A DNA stretch of 64,000 bases, from assembly GCF_018687715.1 (NCBI RefSeq), contig NC_056753.1, positions 9,971,001-10,035,000 of the forward strand, given 5' to 3'. Shown here in pieces: positions 1-11,708 of the stretch (the stretch's first letter is position 1; each line of letters opens with the position of its first letter). The position numbers were made by a program, and so were the translations under genes. Origin of the DNA: Carya illinoinensis (lineage: Eukaryota > Streptophyta > Magnoliopsida > Fagales > Juglandaceae). The notes below the pieces were generated by a model, which did not search any database, had not been told where the DNA came from, and saw only the letters and a list, made by a program, of their open reading frames with translations.

Positions 1-388
1 TCCCATATTCCATAACTTCAGCACAAGCAGCTTCTAGTATATTAGCACACTGAATATCTCTTTTTTCCTCTCTTTTTCTCTCTAGAGGCTCCTAACCTTA
101 AATTGGGAATTTCTTTTCGTATCAACACCCTCAATTTCGTTGCTACCACATCTAAAGAATGGTTTGAGCCAGTTTTGAATATATTTTAGAACTGAACCGG
201 TATATACTGATTTTGAGATTTGAAGAACAATATAGCACCGGTTACACCCCTAAGCCAGTACTTTCAATTTTTTTGGTATATTATATAATATATATAATAT
301 AGTATATTACAGTATATAATAGTATAATGATAATATATTATAGTATATTATAATATATATTATACTTATATTATAGATTATAGTGATA

Positions 389-440
<52 letters not shown>

Positions 441-1128
441 GGAGTGTACTTATCATGTCCGAGAATATGATAGGGGGCAAGTTGGTTTATAAAATTATCA
501 AGTATTGGTTACAACTAGTGTAAGTTCACACAACTATTTTGTGCACTTATTACAATGTGTATTGGCATGCACCCTAACTGGATTTTTTTACTTATAGGTA
601 GAGCTAAACTCTCTTGTTATTGATCTCTTAGCATTGCTTGATAATTGGTGAAATGTATGCCAACACAAAAAAAATGTAGATGCAACTAAGCTGTGGAGAG
701 AAGGTGATGATATTAAGTTGGTAATGTGAACTAGCACGACTGTCCATTGGATTGGATGTTTGGTTGTTGAAGTTACCTTATCTTCTTGTTTGGGGATTTT
801 ATGTTCATTATAGTTGTACTTAGGTCACCCAGATCTGTGTACTTAGTGGGAAGCTGGCTTTACATGGCATGGTATTTTTGGTTGGTATTTAGATGAAATA
901 CTAGGAAAAAGCAGCTAGGGAATATACCTCATTTGTTTTGCATAGGGCTTCTAGAAACTTTCCTTATTTCACTTTAATGGATCAATTGTGTTATCAACTA
1001 AATTTGTTGGGTGTAAAACGGGTGTAAAAAACACTGTTGGACTAATGTAGTCACCATGAGTGTGAGTAGGTGCACATGAACGTATCACAAATTCTCCTAT
1101 AATGAATGGTTAGATTGTGATGATTTCC
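1..1128. other. AT-rich intergenic DNA, no gene seen
   Basis: I see no coding potential or recognisable element here apart from the AT microsatellite listed separately. A phrase with several CCGGT-type words (about 165-245) resembles degenerate dispersed repeats also hinted at near 1790-1850, but it is too weak to classify. Confidence 0.5.
284..435. repeat. AT-rich tract ending in a (AT)n microsatellite
   Basis: Almost pure A/T from about 284; the perfect dinucleotide run covers 392-435. Confidence 0.9.
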
Positions 1129-1870
1129 AGTATAATAGCCTGCTAGAAACTCAATGGAAGAATTTTTTTAGGCTTTAGAAACTTCTTGAAAACTTCAAAG
1201 TTTTCATGAATCGAACCGATCGCATAGGTTTTAGTCTTTCACCATAATTAGTATTGCCACTCACTATGGTGTCAAAAGAACAGTTTTATTTATTTGAGGT
1301 ACCTAGGAGCGTGAGAATGAGAAATGGTATGCGCCATTAGTCTTAGAGGAATATTTAAGATTTATGGTGCAATAAAACCATTTTTCGATTTCTAGAATAA
1401 CGCTTGTTTGAAAATTCATTTTAGTTTTCCTAGGCACTTCTGAGTCAAATTTTGATAAACAATTTACACTTTGAGGCTAGTATTATTATTTAAGATTTTA
1501 CAGTATAAAATTTATTTTTTACTTTTTTAGAGTGAATAGTAACGTCAGTGTTAGCACCTAGACTAGTGTTTTCAAAATCATAGTGTGGAATGTTCAAATT
1601 AAGTTAGAGAAATTTTATTTAGACACTAGCAAGATTTTAGCCACACTTTGTAAATAGTATTAGATATTTGGTACTAAGAGGAACCATGGGATAGAAAATG
1701 TAAAGGAAATTAAGCATTGTGATGATGCCTTATTTCATCCAACCATTCAATTTGTGCCAAATCAAAGATGGTTTCAACCAAAGTTTTGAAATTTGTTCTG
1801 GTAACCGTTCCAGTTGAGGTACTGGAACAAAATATTTCGATATTGGTATGCTTCACAAAAGACATTAAAT
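1129..1870 (+). repeat. Family A LTR fragment, forward orientation
   Basis: The stretch is a diverged reverse-complement match to 3240-3716. Shared landmarks in order are the start resembling TGTAATAGCCTGC, a segment with TTATTTATTTGAGGTACCTAG, the GGTGCAATAAAACCATTTT-like words, and the TTTTAGAGTGAATAGTA-like words. The right end near 1870 is uncertain. The interval 1871-2246 that follows contains only a poly-A run (about 2020-2036) and nothing I can classify. Confidence 0.65.
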
Positions 1871-2246
1871 GGATAAATTATATATATATATATAGAAACT
1901 ATATCCCAAAATAACATCAACATAAGTCTTAAAAACATACAAAGCTAAGAAACACAATGATACTTCATTTTTTAGAATATTAATTGTCATTTGTAACTTC
2001 AAACACCTTTTACTATCTAAAAAAAAAAAAAAAAAGATGGTAGTCTGGTTAGTCTTAAAAAGAAATCAAGATTCTAATTTTAGAAGATATTTCTCAAAGA
2101 TCTCTCCATAAACATGCTACATAACATAATGGATCTAATGTATCTTCATTATCTAGCATGATCTAATTGAAAAAAATTGAAAGAATGGGCATAAATTGAA
2201 GTTAGAAATATCCAACCATACTGTCTCATTGCAATGCATAGAATAT

Positions 2247-3716
2247 TATCATGTTAACTATATTCCATAAAAAAATCAGATCATGATCTTTCCAATAACT
2301 TGGTTGAAATCATCAAAATATCACAAATTGTCCAATTTATCGCCCAGAATGACCTATTCATGCTTAAACAAACTTTTTATCAATCAAATGACTACTAAAA
2401 TAAACATAGAATATACCAACAGAAACTATACTCGAAGAGGAACAACATTTGTGAAGGTGACTTAGTGAGAAAAGACTACAACTACTTCAAACAAGTAGAG
2501 AAAAGTAGCTAAAAAATTTGCTTGAGAGCTTCTATAGTTTTCTCTCGAAGAAAAGGGCTAGAAAGTGACCAAATAAAAGGGGAAAAGACTTGAATGCCTC
2601 TTACACATCTAGAGGGGGTTATAAGGGGTGTGACTGACACTTAGAGTGATGGGGTTGTCAGCCTAAACTAGAGACAAAACCTTCCCATGGTTTGGATGGG
2701 TGAGGTGGGCTTTGGCCTTCCCATCATGCACTATTTGGAACTGCTTGGGGCAGTGATTGGACTACCATCGTAGGGGAAAAATTCCTTCACAAGCCTAGCT
2801 TTGGTGGCTAAATTTTGTTGACCTTAACCAAATGGGCTTCCATTTAGGATTTCAATGGGGTTTGGGTTGCTATCAAACCCAAATCCAATTTTTGGTAGCC
2901 CAATAAAGTTACCAAGGTTTAAAAGAATAAATAATGATGTAATAACATGAATTTGAGTGGTTAATAGCATGTAGAAGTGATTTAATCAAGTGATTAAACA
3001 CTAAGCTAAAATTAGGTTCATTTAGGGTTTGGAGGCAAACTTTGAAGTTTGGGGAAACCATTTGGGGTTTTGATTTTCACCATGCTTTGGGGTTTCAATT
3101 AGACTCCAAGTGTCTGGAGTTTCATTAGGGTTGAAACCTTTTTTGGTTTAGTACAAATTGGATGGTTGGTTGGAATACGGTTTTACTTAGGTGGCATAAT
3201 CACAAAACTTCATCTCCTTCACAAATTGGATATTTCTAAGTGTTCAAATAAAACTTTTCTAACCTAATTTAGGCATTCTACGCTAGGATTTTGAAAACAC
3301 TGATGTTACTATTCACTCCTAGAAAGTGAAAAATAATTTTATACTGTAAAATCTTAAATATTCATACTACCCTCAAAGTGCAAATCATTTATCGAAATTT
3401 GACTCCGAAGTGCTTCAAAATAATCAAAATGTATTTTCAAACAAACGTTATTTTGGAAATTGAAAATGATTTTATTGCACTATAAAATTCTAAATATTCA
3501 AATGAAACTAGGGTGTAGACCATTCTAAATTCTCACACTCTTAAGTACCTCAAATAAATAAAATCATGCTTCTATCACCATAATGAGTGGCAAAACTAAT
3601 GATGTTGATAAACTAAAACCTATGTGATTGGGTTGATTCATGAAAAATTTCATATTTTTATGAGGTTCCTAATGCCCAAAGAAATTCTTCTATTGAATTT
3701 CTGGTGGGCTATTGCA
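2247..3716 (-). repeat. Family A 3' LTR, truncated
   Basis: Read on the minus strand this LTR begins TGCAATAGCCC at 3716, next to the polypurine tract of the degenerate element at 3717-8081. It matches 21290-22162 and 28009-29662 along most of its length, for example the words around 2281-2600 and 3240-3716. Its distal end is missing: the terminus expected from the 5' copy (TGTAACACCCC at 8082) is not found to the left. No gene is present in it. Confidence 0.7.
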
Positions 3717-3731
3717 TCCTCTCCTCCTTAA
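3717..3731 (-). other. Polypurine tract of family A element
   Basis: The plus strand reads TCCTCTCCTCC followed by TTAA, so the minus strand is purine-rich immediately upstream of the 3' LTR. The adjacent GGATTTCGTCCTTGAAATTT is a diverged form of the sequence next to the family B polypurine tracts at 18700-18727 and 55826-55866. Confidence 0.65.
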
Positions 3732-4550
3732 AAAAAAAAGGATTTCGTCCTTGAAATTTATGCATGTAGTAAAAATAGCCATACCAATCAGAGTAGAAGA
3801 TGTTGCTCACAAAGCTTACTGTCCATCACTAGATGTATTGTCGCTAGTCAGTGCGGTGGAGGTAGGGGTGAGTCGATTTCCATCAGCACAGTATGCTGTG
3901 ACAATTACTAGAATGCATCGTCATCAGAATCATATGCCATGTTACCAGAATGCCTAGGGCTAAGGTGCTGCTCGAACTCCTCATCATCGCTATCAGGTAC
4001 ATGACCTTCCACAAGTAGTCGTCCTCGATGAGTAGACAACATAGATGACCCTAACATCGTGGGTTCAAGATTGGCACTTATGGCGCACTCCTTTGTTGTT
4101 CAGCTAGATTTAGCTCCATTCCATGCTGTTCTTGCCTTCAAGCTATCTTGACCCATCCAAGTGGTCGGGTGAAGAGGCAGGTAATGTTCTTTGTGAGGCA
4201 AATCCTTCCTCTTGTAACCATCCATATTCCTTTCTATATCCACTACGTGAGGGGGATGGAGCTCCTAGCATTCCATCTTCTGCCAATAGGGCTATATGCC
4301 TGTCCAATTCAGCAAGTTCCTTCTTACGACATTCTTCCCTCATTTCTCGCACTTGTTGTGCAAAAAAGGTCGATTTTCTAATAGTTTTTTGCTAAAAGCA
4401 GCCCACAACAGTTCTAAAATGGAAACATATTCTTTATTCGATATCCATGCAATATGAAGTACAACATCTCACGCAAACAATCCCGTACATAAGTTAATAA
4501 AAAAATATCGGTTGAGCTGAGACCAACATAAAACAAAACTAGATTAGGTT

Positions 4551-4752
4551 CCAAACAACTAGGGATACTTTGCTCGCATATCCACTTATTTCTCCCAAGT
4601 CGCTTCCTAGACATTATGATTTTACCAAAGTACTTTGACAAAAGGAATCTTGCGATTCTATGACTCTTTTTCCTTCAAATCAATTATTCGTACTAGTTTT
4701 TCCTCGTATGTCAGGTTGGATTGCAAAGGTATGCTATTGGGGTCTACCACTA
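4551..4752 (-). pseudogene. Chromodomain remnant of integrase (family A)
   Basis: Minus-strand translation gives a chromodomain-like series: LTYEEKLVRIIDLKEKE, then a stop, then RKIPFVKVLW, a stop, NHNV, a stop, EATWEK and RAKYP, closely paralleling the C-terminal end of the better preserved family B integrase (55945-56200). Chromodomains at the integrase C-terminus define the chromovirus branch and are thought to target insertion to modified chromatin. At least four in-frame stops make it non-functional. Confidence 0.75.
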
Positions 4753-4782
4753 CTAGAGTCTGATCCTTAAAACTCTTTTTCA

Positions 4783-5740
4783 ATGAGAACACGTGGAATA
4801 CACTGTGGATTCCATGGAACTTACTTGGTAACTATAAACAGTACGCAACTACTCCCACTTTTTCCACTATCTCATAAGGTCCTACATATCTTGGACTTAA
4901 CTTGCTCCCCTTATAAGAGATACTTTCACATAAACCCAATCTTCAACTTCAAACTCTATATTCCTCATTCGGTTATCGGTGTAAAGATTCTATCGACTTT
5001 GTGTTATTTTCATCAGTTCTTTGATTATGTGAACTTGGTCCTTTATCTATTGTAAGACTTCTGGTCCAATTACCTTACTTCTACCATACAAAGCCTCATA
5101 GGGTGCCATTTGAATGATAGCCTGGAAGCTATTGTTATAAGCAAACTCTACCAAAGGTAGTTGCTTGTCCTAATTTCTTTCATGTTCCAATGCACAAACT
5201 CTTAGCATGTGAATCATTCTCTTTGTTTGCCTGTCTATTTGCAGATGGTAGACACTACTGAACTTTAAACTAGTGCCCTTCGAATTCTGTAAACTCTGCT
5301 AGAATCAAGATGTAAAATGGGGGTCTCTATTTGGCACGAATTTCTTTGGCACTCTATGCAATTTGACAATCTCTCCAAAGAATTTGTATTCTTAATGGGT
5401 ATGAAGTGAGTGCTTTTCATCAAATGGTCAACTATCATCCAGATAGTATTTTTCCCAACTGAGGTCCTTGGAAAACTCACCACGAAATCTACTAGATATC
5501 TTCTCACTTCCATTCTAGGATTGGCAATGACTACAATTCACCTCTTGGTTTTTGATGTTCTGCTTTAACTATTTTGTAGATAAAACACATGTTCACAAAC
5601 TTTGCCACATCCTTCTTTAGATCTTAGTACAACTTCTTACTACCAAGATGGATTGTGTAAGGAGTGTTATGAGCCTCCTTTAACACCCTCTCTTTCAATT
5701 CCTTATCAGTTGGGATAACTCTTCGATCCTTGCAATACAG
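4783..5740 (-). pseudogene. Integrase remnant (family A)
   Basis: The most readable part, 5265-5513, contains DFVVSFPRTSVGKNTIW and MIVDHLMKSTHFIPI, the start of the integrase catalytic core, parallel to 56850-56990 in the family B element. Further along, 5083-5160 encodes an ALYGR-like segment characteristic of the end of the core. The zinc-finger region upstream (about 5560-5740) is very decayed. There is no continuous frame; it is a fossil. Confidence 0.75.
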
Positions 5741-5934
5741 AGTTTTGTCTCCTTTGACACTAAAGTCTTTCAGTCCTTCTGACCTCTTGACTTTTCTGTT
5801 GACTTTCGCAAGTTTGTTGCCTTCCTTCTGAAGATCTTTCAGTTCTTCCTAATCAAATTGGATGAACTCTTGAACTGTGGTTAGAATGACTTCTTCACTA
5901 CAATTTGCAATCAATAGTTTCCTTCTACTATATA

Positions 5935-7200
5935 AGAGGAAACTTATTTATGATCATGGAACATACAAATCTTCCGATATGCTCTTGCGACTCAAAGCAT
6001 CAGCTACCACGTTGGCCTTTTCGAGGTGGTACTTGATGTCGCATTGATAGTCACTAATTAGTTCCAACTATCTCCTATGCTTCATGTTAAGGTTCTTCTG
6101 CTAAAAAAGGTACTTGAGGCTATTGCGATCCGTGAAAACTTGACACTTTTGGCCATAAAAGTAGTGTCTCCAAATTCTAAAAGCAAAAACTATTGTTGCA
6201 AACTCCAAGTCTTGAGTAGGGTAATTTTGCTCATGATCCTTCGATTGACATGGAGCATAAGTGACTACCTTCCCTTATTGCATTAGCACACATCCAAATC
6301 TTGCTTTAGATGTGTCGCTATACGTTACAAAAGGCTTAAGAGGCTTTAGTAGTGTAAGTATCAGTGTTTTCGCAAGTCTTTTCTTCAACTCAAGACGAAC
6401 TTCACATTCTTCTTAGTCAAGGCGGTATGTAGTCCTGTCAAACTAGAGAATCCCTCAATGAACCTCCTATAATAACCAACCAGTCCTAAGAAACTTCAAA
6501 TCTTGTGCACACTGGTCAGTCTCTGTCAGTTCGTTATTGCTTTAATCTTGTTGGTGTCTACTACTACTCCTCTACCAAAAATTACAAAACTTCACTTCAC
6601 AAAGCCAGATATCTCACTTATAGTGCTTGTCATACAGCTTCTGGTCTTTAAGTATAATTAGAGCCATACTTAGATGATTTATGTGCTTGTCCTCGCTCTT
6701 TGATTAGATTAGGATGTCATCAATGAAACAAAACTATCTAGATAAGGTTTGAATATTCTATTTATTATGTCCATGAATGCGGTTGGAGTATTGATTAACC
6801 CAAAAGGCATCACCAAAAACTGGTAGTGGGCGTACCTTATCCTAAAGGTAGTTTTCGACACCTCTATTCCTTGACTTTCAACTTATGATATCTTGATCAT
6901 AGATCAATCTTTGAAAACACTGCTGCTCCTTGCAGTTGGACCTAGTAAATCATCAAGCCTTGGTAATAGATATTTGTTCTTGATCGTTACCTTATTTAAC
7001 TGTTTGTAGTCTATGTACATCCTCATGGAATCATCTTTATTCTTCACGAATAGCACATGTGCTCCTAATGGTGAAGAACAGGGATGAATAAATCTATCAT
7101 CTAACAGTTTCTCCAATTGCACCTTGAGCACTTTCAATTCAGTTGGGGCCATAAGATATGATGCCTTGTGTGTCGAAGCTATCACAAGTTCCAACTATGT
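5935..7200 (-). pseudogene. Reverse transcriptase / RNase H remnant (family A)
   Basis: The segment 6904-7194 keeps an open frame with [36 protein letters not shown] and [19 protein letters not shown], the N-terminal fingers of a gypsy reverse transcriptase. The catalytic FIDDIL motif is still legible at 6707-6727 but is followed directly by a stop and lies in another frame. RNase H words follow down to about 5940. Several frameshifts and stops rule out activity. Confidence 0.85.
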
Positions 7201-7266
7201 TTCAAATTTTGTTTCTCTATCTGGTGGCAATCCAGGTAATTCATCGGCAAAAAACTTAGGAAAGCC

Positions 7267-7704
7267 TTAAACTATGGGTATCCCACAGATTTCTTCACTT
7301 CCAACTGTCGTTTCCATAGCCACTAATAGAAATGCTGAGGCACCATCCTCGATGCACTTCCTGGCTTGAAAAATCGAAATTACTAAAGGAGTGGCCTTAG
7401 CCAACACTCCTGCATAACTCATTTCATCTTCACTTGGGGGTTTAAACACAACTTCTCACTTCTGACAGTCTATCTTAGCATACTGCTTGAATAGCCAATA
7501 CATCCCCAAGTTTAGTTTGAACTCCATCTGACTTAATACTAACAAGTCAGCCTTCAACGTCATTCCTTCCAGCTCCACAAGACAATCCTTAACTAAATAG
7601 ATACACGCACCTAATCGAATAGTGCACAAGTTGTGAATCTTAATAGGTTGACGTCCTCCAATAATAATATAGCACAATACTACTATTAATACCAATCCTA
7701 TCAT
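7267..7704 (-). pseudogene. Aspartic protease and linker remnant (family A)
   Basis: 7456-7704 encodes a diverged retropepsin C-terminal half ending LGMYWLFKQYAKIDC, parallel to the [15 protein letters not shown] stretch in the family B protein. The catalytic D-S/T-G triad is not visible. 7267-7449 encodes the linker towards the reverse transcriptase, including ISIFQARKCIEDGASAFL, again parallel to family B. The pieces are in different frames. Confidence 0.7.
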
Positions 7705-7734
7705 TCAAGCTAAAAACAAATGCACAAATAATAA

Positions 7735-7860
7735 GGAAATATAGTGATGACGCTATCTTCCTCAATCTCAAATGCGTTAGCATCGATATTACCTGGGGTT
7801 CTAGCATACACGTGCTCTGGGATGTGGGGCCTTGGCTTGCACCGGCTCCACTACCTTATA
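7735..7860 (-). pseudogene. Gag C-terminal remnant (family A)
   Basis: Minus-strand translation contains ARVYARTPGNIDANAFE, parallel to ARVYAVTPGEVDDEAPA at the C-terminus of the family B Gag (59403-60371). No nucleocapsid zinc knuckle or capsid remains between here and the primer-binding site, so most of gag was deleted. Confidence 0.6.
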
Positions 7861-8066
7861 CGGTGTTGGGTAAATCTCTGATTAGGTGTTTGGGCTTCTC
7901 ATCTCAGAAATAGAATCTATATCCATAGCTGCATTCTCCGACGTATAATAGCATCACAGACTAAGTCTTATACTTCAAGAAATTCAAGCCTAACAAAGAC
8001 TAAAATGTGAATCATAATATTTGGTGGAATTCCTAAAGACATGTGGTTTTAACCCATAGACGTATT

Positions 8067-8078
8067 ACTCTGATACCA
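8067..8078 (-). other. Primer-binding site, tRNA-iMet type (family A)
   Basis: The minus strand reads TGGTATCAGAGT, one mismatch from the 12 bases complementary to the 3' end of plant initiator tRNA-Met. It lies 3 bases inside the LTR end at 8082, the expected geometry for a minus-strand element. Confidence 0.8.
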
Positions 8079-8081
8079 CAC

Positions 8082-9513
8082 TGTAACACCCCTAGATTCT
8101 ACTTGAGATCGGATGGACTCTGGAGTGTCAGGACATATAACAAAAGGTTACCTGTCGCGGTTCATGAAAATTAAAGATGTAATGCATCTATCAATATGTA
8201 ATATTCGTAGTAGATATTTATTTTTTTAGCAATACTATGCACTAATGAGATATATCCCAAAAACTTTGAAACATTATACATAAATATTAAAGTGATAGAC
8301 GTTCTTGATTACAGCAAGTCCAATAGGTTTGTAGTCACAAAAGTATGGGAGAGAGAGCTCCATAGGTACATGCATAAACTAAAACATCTACTAGGTTGGT
8401 CCATTTAGTAGCTAGTGCAACTCTGGTCAGGGATGCCATAATACTATCTCTGAATCAGATCATGGAGGCTACGAGCACCACATCGTGTCTGTGCTGACTA
8501 GTCGATCATTAACAATTAGCCAACATCCATTGAATCTCCTGGTCCTGACAGATCGTCTGCCATTCCAAAGGGAATGATAGTTTGGACTATTATGGTAAGA
8601 TTTGAGTACAAATCTCAATAAGTTAACAAAGAACGTAACTAACAGTTTAAATATGCATGCATGACAATATAAGTATAAATGCATAACATGATCATAAATA
8701 AGATTCATGTGACTTGAAATTTAACATGACATGTACTAACATGACTTGAACTGGCATGAAATGAAATGAATTGACGTGAAATAAACATGACATAAAGCTG
8801 AACGTGAAAATGAACTTGAATTGAACTTCAACTGAACGTGAACTGAACTAAGATTGAACATGAACTAAACTGAGACTGAACGTGAACAAAACATGAAACT
8901 GAATGTGAATTCAACTGAAACTGAACATGAACTTTAACAATCAGAATTATTATGCCAATAATATTTTAAATGAGATACCCTAAGAATCAAAATGATTATG
9001 CCAAGAGTATTTGAAATGAGATATCCTAACAATCAAAATGATTATAGTAGGAGTATTTTAAATAAGATACTTTGACAATCAAAATGATTACGCTAGGAGT
9101 ATTTTAAATGAAATACCCTAATAAACATAATCATTATGGCAAGAGTATTTTGAATGAGATACCCTAACAACCAAAATCATTATACTAGGAGTACCTAATA
9201 ATACTCTGACAATCAGAATAATTACATCATGAGCATTTGAGTAGAGGTATTTGAACAATTAGAATGATCACGCTAGAAATACCTTGCATGAATTATCAAT
9301 TGAAATACTTGAGACATGACGTGACGTGAAAATAGCCATACCTGTGACACACTATGTACTCGAGATATGACGCGACAAAAGGACAGATAACCTAACATAA
9401 TGTGACATGACATCTACATGAAATGAATGAGATAGCATAACATGAAACAGATAAGCATTTCATGACATGCAGTAATGTGTAACAAATAATATTTTGTGAC
9501 ATGGCATAGCATG
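8082..9513 (-). repeat. Family A 5' LTR, segment 1
   Basis: It begins on the plus strand with TGTAACACCCC directly next to the primer-binding site, so it is the 3' end of the 5' LTR of the minus-strand element. About 8690-8935 consists of degenerate TGAAC/ATGAAC words, followed by the 46-bp minisatellite listed separately and then by CATGACATGA-type words to 9513. The LTR is interrupted by a solo LTR at 9514 and resumes at 11709. Confidence 0.65.
8938..9290. repeat. 46-bp minisatellite, about 8 copies
   Basis: Copies beginning with CAATCARAATNATTA start near 8938, 8984, 9030, 9076, 9122, 9168, 9210 and 9256. The spacing is 46 bp except for one 42-bp step. Each unit contains a GAGTATTTTAAATGA-like middle and a GATACCCTAA-like end. 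Units are diverged from one another. It lies inside the family A LTR. Confidence 0.85.
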
Positions 9514-10904
9514 TGTGATACCCCATTTTTATGTGTATTTTCACTGAAGGAGTTTTTTAATTTAATTAATATATTAGTTCGTTTATTTTAAATTATTATA
9601 TTTTAAATTGGTTTTATTTTATTTGATGTGGTGTTTAATTTATTTTAGTCATTTTATGGTTTTAAAATCGTTTTCGTCGGATCGGCTTTTGGATTTCGGA
9701 GGTAAGGATTGGACCTCATTTTCTTTTCTCCACTTTTTATTTTTTATTTTTTCCTTTTTTCTTTCTCTTTTTCTTCTTTTCTTTTTTTCTTTCTTTTCTT
9801 TCTTCTTCTTTTTCCTCTTCTTCCCCCCGTGCGCGTGACCTAGCCCCCCCCATTTCCGTTCGTTTCTTCCACGGCCCAGTTAGCCTCCGTCCCACTGCCG
9901 TGCAGTGCACCGCCCCCACCGGTCGACTCCCCTCTGGCCGGTGATCACCTTCCTCAATTTTCAGGCCAACCCGTGCAACCGTTAGGGCTGGAAGTCACGG
10001 CACCAGCTCTCCCTTCTCTCTCTGTCGCCGGTTGCTTCCTCAGCCCAGAACCACCGCTCGCCTGTAACGTGGCCTATACCACCCACCCAGTTTTCTTCCC
10101 CTCCAACCGGTGAACATCTTCACCAAGTTTCACCTCCATCCAAGCCACCGTTAGCCGCCACGAGCTCCTCCAAGCTGCACGGTTTTTGTGCTTTTTCGCC
10201 GCCATCGTTCCACCTCCAGTCACCATCTCTTTACCACTTCTTCACCTAACTCTTGCCGTCCTAAACCACCCATTTTCAGCCCCAATCCGTTGCCCGAGCA
10301 GCTCCCACGAGCTCAACTCCGATCTGCTCCTTTTTGCACTTCCATCGCCTTTTCCACCGCCACCCACGGCCAAAGCTCACTTCCATTAGCTTCATAAACA
10401 TCTCTAGACCTTTCCCTATCAATTTTGTGTCTTGGTTTGTCCCCGTTCGAATGTGGGTAATTTATAACCCATGGCCACAGTGTAAAATACACTGATACAT
10501 TGCTTTTTCTTTGCCGTTTTCAACGTTGTGAGCTTTCAAAAAATACTTTATAGCGCTGTAAATATTTTCCAAACTCTATTTTAGATTTAAATATATTTTT
10601 ACTCTTACAATAAATTATTGGACTGGTTGGTTGATTCCGGACTGAGTCCGAGGAGTTCGGGGGTCAGATGGATTGAGGACGGAGTTGTTTGGTTGATGTT
10701 GATATTTGCTTGAGATATTTGTGCCTTGATGTTTGTATTGTATAGTGCACGCATGTTCATGTTTAAAAAGGGAAAAATGGATTTTCGTGTAGTTGCATGC
10801 ATATACATGTGTTTGTAAAATGAAAACTGGGCTTGTAAGCAGGAAATGATTTATGGTATATGTGAACGGTTGGATTGACTAGTTTGAGTCAGAGGCACGT
10901 ATAG

Positions 10905-11110
10905 GGATGGTGGTAAACAGGGACGGTGGTAGAATCCCGCCTGTGTTTCCCGCCTGTGTTTCCCGCCTATGATGTGCGCGTAGGGATGGTGGTAAGCAGG
11001 GACGGTGGTAGAATCCCACCTGTGATTCCCGCCTACGGTGCACGCGTAGGGAAGGTGGTGAGCAGGGATGGTGGTAGAGTCCCACCTGCGATTCCCGCCT
11101 ACAGTGCTCT
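10905..11110 (+). repeat. About 66-bp tandem repeat, 3 copies, in solo LTR
   Basis: Three units start near 10905, 10982 and 11047. Each contains AGGGATGGTGGTRARCAGGG, then GGTGGTAGAGTCCCACCTG-like and ATTCCCGCCTA words; the first unit carries an extra internal duplication of a TTTCCCGCCTGTG word. Confidence 0.8.
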
Positions 11111-11128
11111 GATGGTTTGGTTTTTGGG

Positions 11129-11147
11129 CCATTATCGGAGATAATGG
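11129..11147 (+). other. Perfect 8-bp hairpin in solo LTR
   Basis: CCATTATC, a GGA loop, then GATAATGG. It corresponds to the third hairpin of the series in the 12684 LTR (14455-14473). Confidence 0.8.
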
Positions 11148-11195
11148 CGAGGTTGTGTTTAAAGGATATGTTTTGGGCCAAATGAGACTTTTGAC

Positions 11196-11444
11196 GTGAG
11201 TTGGAAAGTAATAAATTTTTGGGGCCAAATGGGTTTTTTTTGGCATGCGTGGAAAAATATGGTTTACGGGTCATGTGCATTTGCATTCTTTTATGCATGT
11301 TGTTTGAGTTTTAATATGCTTTTATCTAGTGGCGTTTGGATCTTACTTACCTGCGACACCATTTTTTATACTGTAGATTTTGATGCAGAGATCGAGGAGG
11401 AAGAGGAGGCTGAGCCCGAGGAGGCGGCTCCGCCGGAGTATTGA
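11196..11444 (+). CDS. Short acidic-tail ORF within the family B LTR (unknown)
   Basis: An 82-codon open frame with a hydrophobic middle (LLSSGVWILLTCDTIF) and a Glu-rich end (IEEEEEAEPEEAAPPEY). I do not recognise a known domain. The same C-terminal end is present, in frame and with the stop in the same place, in the four other family B LTRs spanning this part (ends at 14730, 20774, 61228 and 54012), although the upstream part drifts. No translation evidence exists in the sequence itself; it may be a by-product of a conserved regulatory segment. Confidence 0.35.
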   Translation: MSWKVINFWGQMGFFWHAWKNMVYGSCAFAFFYACCLSFNMLLSSGVWILLTCDTIFYTVDFDAEIEEEEEAEPEEAAPPEY

Positions 11445-11708
11445 GTTGGAGTTTATGTCTTATAGCTGGTTTTGAAACATATTTGTAGCTTGTAATATTT
11501 ATTATATATGTTTTGAATGGCTTTGTATTAAACAAAGAAAATTTCTGGTACTTAGTTATATGACTTTGTTTATCCACTGCGTGTTTTCTTTTATATACTT
11601 GTTGAATGTACACACACTTGGTACTTGGCGATAGGGTGGTGATCGTGATGTCATCATCCCGACGTCTCGATTTCCCCGTGTGCGTACGTGGGATTTGGGG
11701 GCATCACA

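Larger units (their letters stand above)
3717..8081 (-). mobile_element. Degenerate Ty3/gypsy chromovirus internal region (family A)
   Basis: From the PBS side (8078) to the polypurine side (3731) the minus strand shows a gag/linker remnant, protease, reverse transcriptase, RNase H, integrase and chromodomain, the order typical of Ty3/gypsy chromoviruses. All domains are riddled with stops and frameshifts; the longest open stretch is under 100 codons. Only about 350 bp separate the protease from the PBS, so nearly all of gag is deleted. The interval 3750-4550 between the chromodomain and the LTR holds nothing I can assign. This is an old, dead copy. Confidence 0.85.
9514..11708 (+). mobile_element. 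Solo LTR of family B gypsy element
   Basis: It starts TGTGATACCCCATTTTTATG and ends GGGGGCATCACA, the same termini as the LTRs at 12684 and 18728, but no internal region or second LTR follows. Flanks are GCATG on the left (9509-9513) and TCATG on the right (11709-11713), a target duplication with one mismatch. Internal order matches other family B LTRs: polypyrimidine tract (about 9717-9832), GC-rich block, TATA-like run near 10582, a CGGACTGAGTCCG palindrome (from about 10637), tandem repeats, a hairpin (11129-11147) and an acidic-tail ORF. Solo LTRs arise by recombination between the two LTRs of a full element. It sits inside the family A LTR. Confidence 0.85.

Noticed and set aside
4123..4395. 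Overlapping frames on both strands between the family A chromodomain and LTR
   Set aside because: No family resemblance; probably remnants of non-coding 3' sequence or an unknown insertion.
8938..9290. Regular ~46-bp spacing suggesting a CRISPR-like array
   Set aside because: Units are contiguous diverged tandem repeats without unique spacers, inside a plant LTR.
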